5,070 bases of DNA from Candidatus Cryptobacteroides faecihippi (lineage in GTDB: Bacteria > Bacteroidota > Bacteroidia > Bacteroidales > UBA932), in assembly GCA_018066065.1 (NCBI GenBank), contig JAGHSC010000101.1:1-5070 (forward strand). Reading direction: 5' to 3'. Both the position numbers and the translations under genes were made by a program. Each line of letters opens with the position of its first letter. The stretch's first letter is position 1. Shown in pieces: positions 1-5,070 of this stretch. Below the pieces are notes generated by a model. The model was given only the letters and a program-made list of their open reading frames with translations. It had not been told where the DNA came from and searched no databases.

Positions 1-496
1 TGGCTATTCAGGATCGGGAGTTTCCTACAAGAGCAGCCCTGCAATGGACATGGTCTTCGGCCGCCACTACACTTGGAATGAGGCAATAACGGCCTGCCCC
101 GAGGGATGGAGACTGCCTTCAGACGCAGACTTCGCCGCACTTGCAGCCAAGGTCGCCGGAGAGGGCAAGGAATTCAAGGTCCACGAAGACTTCAAGGACG
201 TTGCCGGTGGATTCATGGTCAACGCATCATTCCTCGGAGAAAGAATGTGGGAGTTCTGGCCTCAGGTCAAGATCACCAACAAATCCGAGCTCTGCGCAAT
301 CCCTACAGGCTACTGCATCGACATGGCAGGAAGCACAAGATTCGTCGGCACAAACGAGTACGCAGCCTTCTGGACATCAGACGACGAGGAGGACAACGGT
401 TTCTACAGGTATTTCTACGTCGACAAGAACGACGTGCTGATCGGAAAGGGCAACAAGGATTCCTTCCGAGCAAACGTCAGATGCATCAAGGACTGA
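1..496 (+). CDS. FISUMP-domain surface protein, C-terminal part (5' end outside window)
   Basis: Seen: the reading frame is open from base 2 to a TGA at 494-496, so the gene begins upstream of the window; the ATG at 44 is internal and is not a credible start. Early in the frame is GRHYTW followed by ACPEGWRLPSDADF. The end has FWTSDDEEDNGFYRYFYV and finishes in VRCIKD. Known: this order, with an early GRxYxW, then CPxGWxLP, an FWTS block and a final VRCxKD, is the hallmark of the Fibrobacter succinogenes major paralogous domain (FISUMP, TIGR02145). The domain is common in secreted proteins and lipoproteins of Fibrobacter and gut Bacteroidales; its biochemical role is unknown. Inferred: the missing N-terminus probably carries an export signal. 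The three Cys between the CPEGW and VRCIKD motifs could form disulfides outside the cytoplasm. The gene converges on lolA and appears to use the terminator at 536-575. Confidence 0.85.
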   Translation, partial: GYSGSGVSYKSSPAMDMVFGRHYTWNEAITACPEGWRLPSDADFAALAAKVAGEGKEFKVHEDFKDVAGGFMVNASFLGERMWEFWPQVKITNKSELCAIPTGYCIDMAGSTRFVGTNEYAAFWTSDDEEDNGFYRYFYVDKNDVLIGKGNKDSFRANVRCIKD

Positions 497-502
497 GAAA
501 AG

Positions 503-1150
503 TCAGCGCAGGTCTGTGACCACGTAAGAAGAATCGAGAGTCTTTTCGTTGAAGCGGAAAGACTCTTTTCCTTTTGTCTTCGCTCCGAATGAGAAGTTCT
601 TGAGAGTGAACTTGGTGACGGTGCCGTCATTGAGCTTTACCTCGACTCCGCTGAGAGTGGAGGTACCCTTCTTGAAATAGAGTGTGAGCGAAGCGATGTC
701 CATCGAAGACTTTCCCTTGGTCAGAGGAGTCAGCACGGAAGTGTCGACTGCCGCTCCGGCGAATGTGGCAGAACCTGAGGAAGTCTCCCTGAAGGCATCG
801 TCAACGGATGTGATGAGAAGTGCAGGATTGGTCATCAGTCCTTCGGCAGCGCCCACAGATTCAGCGACAGCCTCTTCCGCGAAGGTGTCGATCGTCCACC
901 GAGTCTTTCCGTCGCACCAGATGTCAAGGCCATTGCCCTGGACACGGAAGCAATCGTCCTGAAGCTCGACCTTACCGTCTCCGGTCATCTTGGTACCGTT
1001 CACCAGGCACGTGAATGAATAGTCAAATGTCACGAGCGAAGATGAGACCTTGGTGATGAACGAGTCGAGGACCTTGCTCCTCGCCTGGACTGACAGGCAG
1101 GATGCAGAAAGCAGAAGGACTGCAAGTATGGTTTTCTGAATCTTTTTCAT
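503..1150 (-). CDS. lolA: LolA-like outer-membrane lipoprotein carrier protein
   Basis: Role (family knowledge): a periplasmic chaperone that takes lipoproteins released by the LolCDE transporter and carries them to the outer membrane. Seen: 215 residues, close to the usual length for LolA. Residues 1-23 form a signal peptide, with KK at 2-3, a hydrophobic core ILAVLLL at 8-14 and a probable signal peptidase I site after VQA (21-23). The mature part is beta-rich. The stretch at about 57-87, GDGKVELQDDCFRVQGNG followed by CDGKTRW, matches the LolA pattern of a strand, a Q-x-x-x-F segment and a DGxxxW turn. A later strand block (about 151-190) has LTLYFKKGTSTLSGVEVKL. The start is the ATG at 1150, just before the signal peptide; no Shine-Dalgarno site is seen, which is usual in Bacteroidota. 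The gene lies 37 bases after ftsK and is probably co-transcribed. Cys18 sits in SASC, a poor lipobox, so a soluble periplasmic protein is favoured. Confidence 0.85.
   Translation of the reverse strand: MKKIQKTILAVLLLSASCLSVQARSKVLDSFITKVSSSLVTFDYSFTCLVNGTKMTGDGKVELQDDCFRVQGNGLDIWCDGKTRWTIDTFAEEAVAESVGAAEGLMTNPALLITSVDDAFRETSSGSATFAGAAVDTSVLTPLTKGKSSMDIASLTLYFKKGTSTLSGVEVKLNDGTVTKFTLKNFSFGAKTKGKESFRFNEKTLDSSYVVTDLR
536..575 (+). terminator. Rho-independent terminator of the FISUMP gene, inside the lolA coding end
   Basis: The arms AGAGTCTTT (537-545) and AAAGACTCT (558-566) are perfect inverted repeats. Inside them a T-G wobble (546/557), C-G (547/556) and G-C (548/555) extend the stem to 12 pairs, leaving the 6-base loop TTGAAG (549-554). 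On the + strand the stem runs directly into TTTTCCTTTT (566-575). This is the expected form of an intrinsic terminator about 40 bases after the FISUMP stop. On the - strand no T run follows the stem, so it should act in one direction only. It lies wholly within the 3' coding end of the convergent lolA gene. Termination itself is inferred. Confidence 0.75.
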
Positions 1151-1187
1151 GATGGTTCACTGTTCAGCACATCCCGTGCCAATCATG

Positions 1188-3611
1188 CTACTGGTTCTTG
1201 TAGGCAGCGATGACCTTGTCAAGTTCCTCAAGGCTTGAGATCAGCACCTGACGTGGCTTCGAGCCTTCCTGGTGGCCCACGATGCCTGCAGCCTCAAGCT
1301 GGTCCATGACCCTGCCGGCCTTTGCATAGCCCGTTCCAAGGCGCCTCTGAAGATCGGAGGTGGAGCCTCTCTGGCTGGTGACGATCAACCTGGCTGCTTC
1401 CTCGAAACGCTCGTCGAGGTTCTTCATGTCGACCATTCCACCGGATCCGTCCTCGGTGGATTCCTCGACATCCGGAAGGTAGTAAGGAGTGTTGTAGCTC
1501 TTCTTGTAGCCGACCTGGGATGAGATGCAGGCGGTGAGTGCATTGATCTCCTCGCTGCTGATGTAGGCACACTGCACACGTTCGGTCTCCACACCGGCGT
1601 AGTAGAGCATGTCACCCTTACCGATGAGTTTCTCGGCACCCGGAGCATCGAGAATCGTCGATGAATCGATTCTGGAGACGACCCTGAAGGCGATTCGGGT
1701 CGGGAAGTTCGTCTTGATCAGACCGGTGATGACATCGACTGAAGGTCGCTGTGTCGCAAGGACGACATGGATTCCGGCAGCCCTACCCTTCTGTGCAAGG
1801 CGGATGATCGAAGTCGTGATGCTCCTGGCAATCATCTTGGCATCGCCGCCACCTCCCACAGACATGGTGAGGTCGGCATACTCATCGATGATGGTCACGA
1901 TGTATGGCAGGAAGCGATGGCCATCGGTAGGAAGAAGATGGCGATCCCTGTACTTTTCGTTGTAGAGCTTGATGTTAGGCACGAATGCCCGGCTGAGCAG
2001 TTCATAGCGCTGGTCCATCTCGATGCAGAGGGACTTGAGCACCTTGTCAGCCTTGTCAGCCTTCTTGATGATTGCATTCTCAATCTCCTCTCTCTCGTCA
2101 TTGCAAGGAAGGACGGCAAGGTAATGCTTGAGAAGGCTTCCATAGGATGAGAACTCGACCATCTTCGGGTCGATGAAGACCATCTTGAGCTCGGAAGGAT
2201 GCTTCGCGTAGAGGAGAGAGGCAACTATCGCGTTGAGTCCTACGGACTTACCCTGCTTCGTAGCACCAGCAACAAGAAGGTGCGGGGCATCAGCCAGGTC
2301 GAAGACCTTGACCTTCTGCTGGATCGTGTAGCCGATTGCGACAGGAAGCTCTGCCTTGCTGTTCCTGAAGGCATCATCATTGAGGACAGCCCTCATAGGG
2401 ACGATCGAAGGACGGTCGTTCGCGACCTCGATGCCGACGGAATCGGTAAGAGTCACGACACGCACACCCTTGGCATGGAGGTACATTCCGATGTCCTCCT
2501 GAAGCTTCTTGATCTCCGAGATCTTGACTCCCGGAGCCGGATACACCTTGTAGAGGGTGACAGTCGGGCCGACAATGGCCTTGACGTCATTGATCTGTAT
2601 CCTGTAGTTCTCAAGAGTAGCCCTGATCTTGTTGTTGTTCCTGACAAGCTCTTCCTCAGAGACTTCACTGCGGCTGGAGGCATGTTCCTCCAGGATCTCC
2701 AGAGACGGGAACTTGTACAGCGGAAGTTCGTCTCTCACATTGATCCTGGGAAGCTCGTTGGAGACTTTCGTGGAAAGGTCCTTGCCCTTGATGACCTCCA
2801 GGTTCTGCGAAGGAGCCGTGGCCGGGGCTGCGGCAGGCTTGGCCGGAGATGCAGGCTGCTGAACAGGGGCAGGCGGCTGCACAGGGACAGGCTGAACCTT
2901 TGCCGGGACCTCTTCAGGTGTGCGGACAGGCACCTGCACAGGGGTTCTGACCGGTTCTGAAGTCACTGAAGGAGTCGGCTGCGAGAGCTTGACAGCAGTG
3001 CTGGCCTCTTCCTCGGCATCTTCCTTTTCAGGCATGCCCAATGAGTTGAACCACACGGTGAACCGGCGGCTGGCCAGATAGAGCCAAAGGATGACAAGCG
3101 CGGCAATGAGCAGGAAGGTGATTATGCTCCCGAAAAGATTCCTGCACCAGATGATTGCAGAGTCGCCGCACTGACCACCAAGGCCACCTCCGAACGCATT
3201 CGTGAGGCCGGACAGGTTGGAGATGAAGGCAAGGATGAATGAGGCGATCATCGCTCCGGAGACGGTGAGCAGGATGGTCTTCAGCATCGAGTAGCTCCAT
3301 CTCTTGAGGAGGAGGCGCACCGAGACTGCAAAAAGGATCACGACGAAGGCCAGGCTTCCAAGGCCAAGCCAGCGCCTTACGAGAAGGTCCGACAATTTGT
3401 AGCCGAGCTTTCCGCAGAGGTTGCTCACATCCAGGGATGTGTCACCCACGGGCGAGGCAAAGAGGCTCTGGTCCGCCTTCCATGTAAAGAGATATGACAC
3501 AATGGAGAGCAGGGTAAACACAGTGAACACACTGACAATCACGCCCGTGGTCTTGATCAGGCGTGCCTTGTCATCATCGTCCATATCTCTCCAGAATGTA
3601 AAGAATCTCAT
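1188..3611 (-). CDS. ftsK: DNA translocase FtsK/SpoIIIE
   Basis: Role (family knowledge): a septum-anchored hexameric motor that pumps DNA during division and activates XerCD recombination at dif. Seen, in order over 807 residues: four transmembrane segments at about 21-43, 85-103, 112-131 and 162-181; an acidic then Pro/Ala/Val-rich linker at about 195-268; an alpha region at about 285-430; a Walker A motif GATKQGKS at 449-456; the DPKMVEFSSYGSLLKHYLAVLP block at about 481-502; a Walker B strand ending in IIDEYADL (574-581, acidic pair D576/E577); ATQRPSVDVITG at 619-630; and a C-terminal winged-helix gamma domain at about 733-796 (STSDLQRRL, then GYAKAGRVMDQLEAAGIVG, then EGSKPRQVL). All parts are present, so it should be active. 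The start is the ATG at 3611, which overlaps the DUF4290 stop and has AGGAAG 8 bases upstream. Oddities: Lys452 in Walker A where Gly is usual, and Ala763 in the recognition helix where Asn or Thr is usual. Confidence 0.97.
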   Translation of the reverse strand: MRFFTFWRDMDDDDKARLIKTTGVIVSVFTVFTLLSIVSYLFTWKADQSLFASPVGDTSLDVSNLCGKLGYKLSDLLVRRWLGLGSLAFVVILFAVSVRLLLKRWSYSMLKTILLTVSGAMIASFILAFISNLSGLTNAFGGGLGGQCGDSAIIWCRNLFGSIITFLLIAALVILWLYLASRRFTVWFNSLGMPEKEDAEEEASTAVKLSQPTPSVTSEPVRTPVQVPVRTPEEVPAKVQPVPVQPPAPVQQPASPAKPAAAPATAPSQNLEVIKGKDLSTKVSNELPRINVRDELPLYKFPSLEILEEHASSRSEVSEEELVRNNNKIRATLENYRIQINDVKAIVGPTVTLYKVYPAPGVKISEIKKLQEDIGMYLHAKGVRVVTLTDSVGIEVANDRPSIVPMRAVLNDDAFRNSKAELPVAIGYTIQQKVKVFDLADAPHLLVAGATKQGKSVGLNAIVASLLYAKHPSELKMVFIDPKMVEFSSYGSLLKHYLAVLPCNDEREEIENAIIKKADKADKVLKSLCIEMDQRYELLSRAFVPNIKLYNEKYRDRHLLPTDGHRFLPYIVTIIDEYADLTMSVGGGGDAKMIARSITTSIIRLAQKGRAAGIHVVLATQRPSVDVITGLIKTNFPTRIAFRVVSRIDSSTILDAPGAEKLIGKGDMLYYAGVETERVQCAYISSEEINALTACISSQVGYKKSYNTPYYLPDVEESTEDGSGGMVDMKNLDERFEEAARLIVTSQRGSTSDLQRRLGTGYAKAGRVMDQLEAAGIVGHQEGSKPRQVLISSLEELDKVIAAYKNQ
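2808..2981 (-). other. Proline-rich low-complexity linker of FtsK (residues 211-268)
   Basis: This segment codes for a disordered spacer rich in Pro, Val, Ala and Gln between the membrane part and the motor. Short imperfect repeats such as RTPVQVPV then RTPEEVP are seen, followed by an Ala/Pro run. In the family this linker varies widely in length and sequence (several hundred residues in E. coli) and can contact other division proteins. Here it is short. Confidence 0.8.
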
Positions 3612-3655
3612 TTCCTGTTCTTCCTGTTTCCTCTCTTGTTGTTCTTCCTGTTGCC
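3608..3655 (-). repeat. 24-base tandem duplication forming the basic tail of the DUF4290 protein
   Basis: Two adjacent 24-base units, 3632-3655 and 3608-3631, code for GNRKNNKR and for GNRKNRK plus stop. They share GTTCTTCCTGTT on the + strand at 3641-3652 and 3617-3628, followed by one mismatch and CCTC. In the second unit the eighth codon is TGA where the first has AGA, so the stop codon sits at the repeat position of an Arg codon. Duplication is the simplest explanation, although Asn/Lys/Arg low complexity favours chance similarity too. Confidence 0.6.
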
Positions 3656-4270
3656 TCCGCCCACATTGATGTTGAGTCCCGGGCGGGAGAAACTTGAATC
3701 GAATGAAATCTTGGTAAGCTCAACTCCTTCCGGGACTTTAATCCTGTAGTCGGAAAGCTTCTCGATGTCGGCAAAGATGGTTGCATCGGCCACACTGTCC
3801 TTGTTCCAGATGAGGTACTGCTGGCGCATGTAGATGGCCAGGGAACGGATCATCGCCGTCTTCACTTCCCCATCAGGCTCGCCGGCAATCAGATCTATGA
3901 TGCTCTCGATGTTCCTTCCGTAGTGGTTGGCACGGACTGGGGACTTGTCGATCGGGATAACCATAGGGCGGGCCGCCTTAGCCTCCGGAAGAGGTGCAGG
4001 ATAAGGTGAGCCGATGTCGAGGTCGTAGCCTGCGATCATGTAGAGATGATCCCAGAGCTTCTGCTCATAGTTTTCCTGAGTGTGCACCTGAGGGTTGAGA
4101 GTCTCCATGACCTTGACGACAGCCCTTGCCTGCTCGGAACGCTTGTTCCTGTCCTCGATGGCCTTGACCTGTTCTACCATCCTGAGTACGTTGCGGCCGT
4201 ATTCAGGCATCTGAAGTTTCTCACGCTCAGTGTTGTAGTATAGCTTTACAGAATTATCCGATGCTTCCAT
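3608..4270 (-). CDS. DUF4290 family protein of unknown function
   Basis: I recognise the family (DUF4290, known from Bacteroidota) but no biochemical function is established for it. Seen: 220 residues with no signal peptide and no membrane segment, so probably cytoplasmic and largely helical. Family-like motifs are YNTEREKL at 12-19, PEYGRN at 22-27, ETLNP at 56-60, KLWDHL at 71-76, SPYP at 88-91, HYGRNIE at 116-122 and YLIWNKDSV at 142-150. YGRN occurs twice, each time leading into an amphipathic helix. The tail (204-220) is Gly then Asn/Arg/Lys only, strongly basic, and could bind nucleic acid; that is inference. The start is the ATG at 4270: it leaves a short lead before the conserved YNTER block, and a promoter-like site lies just upstream. 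The stop overlaps the ftsK start in ATGA, so the two are very likely co-transcribed and translationally coupled. Confidence 0.88.
   Translation of the reverse strand: MEASDNSVKLYYNTEREKLQMPEYGRNVLRMVEQVKAIEDRNKRSEQARAVVKVMETLNPQVHTQENYEQKLWDHLYMIAGYDLDIGSPYPAPLPEAKAARPMVIPIDKSPVRANHYGRNIESIIDLIAGEPDGEVKTAMIRSLAIYMRQQYLIWNKDSVADATIFADIEKLSDYRIKVPEGVELTKISFDSSFSRPGLNINVGGGNRKNNKRGNRKNRK
3620..3625 (-). promoter_or_regulatory. Shine-Dalgarno-like site of ftsK
   Basis: The - strand reads AGGAAG with 8 bases between it and the ftsK ATG at 3611. It lies inside the last codons of the DUF4290 gene. Together with the ATGA overlap this supports the chosen start and suggests translational coupling. Bacteroidota often start without such sites, so its real contribution is uncertain. 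Confidence 0.5.
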
Positions 4271-4294
4271 GCAATTAGTTTGAATCTAAGATTA

Positions 4295-4302
4295 CAAATA
4301 TA
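4295..4302 (-). promoter_or_regulatory. Likely -7 promoter element for the DUF4290-ftsK-lolA operon
   Basis: The - strand reads TATATTTG, an exact match to the TAnnTTTG -7 element of the Bacteroidota housekeeping sigma factor. It lies in the only AT-rich gap of the window (4271-4309). Transcription would begin at about 4285-4292, giving a leader of roughly 15-22 bases before the ATG at 4270. A TTTG -33 element is not seen at the ideal distance; the nearest is GTTG (4318-4321), about 15 bases upstream and inside the end of the helicase-nuclease gene. Such a match is not rare in AT-rich DNA, but its position is right. Confidence 0.6.
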
Positions 4303-4309
4303 GCAAAAA

Positions 4310-5070
4310 TTATTCGACAACATTGTCAGGGACATACCAGACCACAGCCTTTGCAACTTCATATCCCATTCTCCTGTAGATGTCGGCGTACCTTTCCACC
4401 TGCTTCCTGTAGCGGGGGTCCTTCTCTCCGAACTTGTAGTCGATGACGGTGAGCACCCCATTGTCGGAGACCACCCTGTCCGGCCTGTACTCCCTGCCAT
4501 CGATGTCGACAAGGGAAACTTCGGAGAACACGGCTGAAAGGTCCTCCGAAAACCACTCGGGATGAGATGAGACCGCAGACGAAAGGCTCCGGAGACAGGT
4601 TTCCTCGTCCGAAGCATCGATATCTCCAGCCCTGACGGCGGCCGAGACAGCTTCCGGCAGGTCGGAAGGCACAAGGACATGAGAAAGGATGGAATGCATC
4701 ACAGTCCCGTTCAGCCTTGCAGAGACGGAAGCCCTGGCTTCGTCGCAGAAGAAATCCACAGAGTCCGCACTGAACTTCAGACGGCCTCTTTCCCTGACAT
4801 CAGATCCGTCTTCAACAGGTTCCGGGTTCAGAGGGATGGAAGGATAGCCCGGCTTGATGTTTCCGACCCGGTCAGCCTTCCTTTCCAGCATGGAGAAATC
4901 GTAAGGGGAGCCCTTCCTGAATGAGATTGACACTCCGTCGTCCTCCATCTGGAATCCCAGGTCACGGTGGCCTGCAAGGAGGTAATGGTAAAGAATCTGG
5001 GAGAAATCCACGAACTCGAAACCGGTCCCGTCGGCAGCCGCCTTGCGGCACTTGTCCGAAGGAATCGATG
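4310..5070 (-). CDS. UvrD/AddA-type helicase-nuclease, C-terminal PD-(D/E)XK nuclease domain (5' end outside window)
   Basis: Role (family knowledge): the nuclease end of RecB/AddA-like enzymes that resect double-strand breaks for RecA-dependent repair. Seen: the frame is open from the right edge to a TAA at 4310-4312, so the start lies beyond the window; the GTG at 5011 falls inside continuous coding sequence and is not a start. Active-site motifs appear in the RecB/AddA order: GTVMH (His at 4694-4696), an SEVSL strand, YRPDRV (Asp at 4478-4480), VIDYKFGE (Asp at 4439-4441, Lys at 4433-4435), and QVERY 11 residues after that Lys. The catalytic residues are all present. The end, AVVWYVPDNVVE, resembles the C-terminus of Bacteroidota UvrD-type helicase-nucleases. 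The helicase motifs would lie outside the window, so the helicase assignment is inferred from this resemblance. An AddB-like nuclease is the main alternative. No Fe-S cysteine set is seen. Confidence 0.85.
   Translation of the reverse strand, partial: SIPSDKCRKAAADGTGFEFVDFSQILYHYLLAGHRDLGFQMEDDGVSISFRKGSPYDFSMLERKADRVGNIKPGYPSIPLNPEPVEDGSDVRERGRLKFSADSVDFFCDEARASVSARLNGTVMHSILSHVLVPSDLPEAVSAAVRAGDIDASDEETCLRSLSSAVSSHPEWFSEDLSAVFSEVSLVDIDGREYRPDRVVSDNGVLTVIDYKFGEKDPRYRKQVERYADIYRRMGYEVAKAVVWYVPDNVVE

Noticed and set aside
441..469. Inverted repeat TCGGAA/TTCCGA as a possible terminator of lolA
   Set aside because: The stem is short with a bulge, lies inside FISUMP codons, and no T run follows it on the - strand.
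1094..1100. LolA as a lipoprotein through Cys18
   Set aside because: The residue at -3 is Ser rather than Leu, Val or Ile, and a better signal peptidase I site (VQA) follows at 21-23.
2042..2059. Tandem CCTTGTCAG repeat in ftsK (KADKADK, residues 517-523)
   Set aside because: Only two 9-base copies in a Lys-rich helix; this may be a small slippage event but has no sign of function.
2511..2523. Near-perfect palindrome GATCTC-C-GAGATC inside ftsK
   Set aside because: It codes for ordinary FtsK residues, has no partner elsewhere in the window, and arms of 6 bases are expected by chance in 5 kb.
2199..2960. A 253-codon open frame on the + strand opposite ftsK
   Set aside because: It lies wholly antisense to well-conserved FtsK codons, is rich in Arg, Asp and Leu as mirror frames in GC-leaning DNA usually are, and shows no recognisable domain.
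4310..5011. Treating the helicase-nuclease frame as a complete 233-residue protein starting at the GTG at 5011
   Set aside because: The frame stays open to the window edge, and the nuclease motifs match the C-terminal end of a much larger enzyme, so the GTG is read as an internal Val.
1..5070. An undescribed mobile, defence or biosynthetic system
   Set aside because: All genes belong to housekeeping or common surface-protein families, with even base composition and no transposase, integrase, tRNA-linked junction, CRISPR repeat or toxin-antitoxin pair.

Overview
The window looks like ordinary chromosome from a member of the Bacteroidota, most likely the order Bacteroidales. This is inferred from gene content. 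It holds a FISUMP-type surface protein, a DUF4290 gene (a family I know only from Bacteroidota), a four-helix FtsK/SpoIIIE translocase with a Bacteroidota-like motor, a LolA-like carrier directly behind ftsK, a -7 element of the TAnnTTTG type, and little use of Shine-Dalgarno sites. Base composition is moderately GC-rich, and the short intergenic spaces are visibly richer in AT. Genus cannot be decided from the sequence alone.

Layout. At the left edge (1-496, + strand) is the 3' end of a gene for a FISUMP-domain protein, probably exported. The rest of the window is on the - strand. Read in the direction of transcription (right to left) it holds: the C-terminal nuclease part of a UvrD/AddA-type helicase-nuclease (4310-5070, start outside the window); a 39-base AT-rich gap with a likely promoter; a DUF4290 protein (3608-4270); ftsK (1188-3611), whose start overlaps the DUF4290 stop in an ATGA; and a LolA-like periplasmic lipoprotein carrier (503-1150), 37 bases after ftsK. 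The FISUMP gene and lolA converge with 6 bases between their stops. There is no gene-free stretch longer than 39 bases.

How the genes relate. DUF4290, ftsK and lolA look like one operon that joins chromosome segregation at the division septum (FtsK) to envelope biogenesis (LolA), with a conserved gene of unknown function at its head. The helicase-nuclease upstream belongs to double-strand-break repair. Its neighbourhood with ftsK is suggestive, but joint regulation is not shown.

I found no mobile element, CRISPR array, RNA gene or defence system, and I do not think the window contains an undescribed system. The details most worth a second look are a strong + strand terminator hairpin buried in the 3' coding end of lolA, a 24-base tandem duplication that forms the basic tail of the DUF4290 protein and carries the ftsK ribosome-binding site, and substitutions in the FtsK gamma-domain recognition helix.
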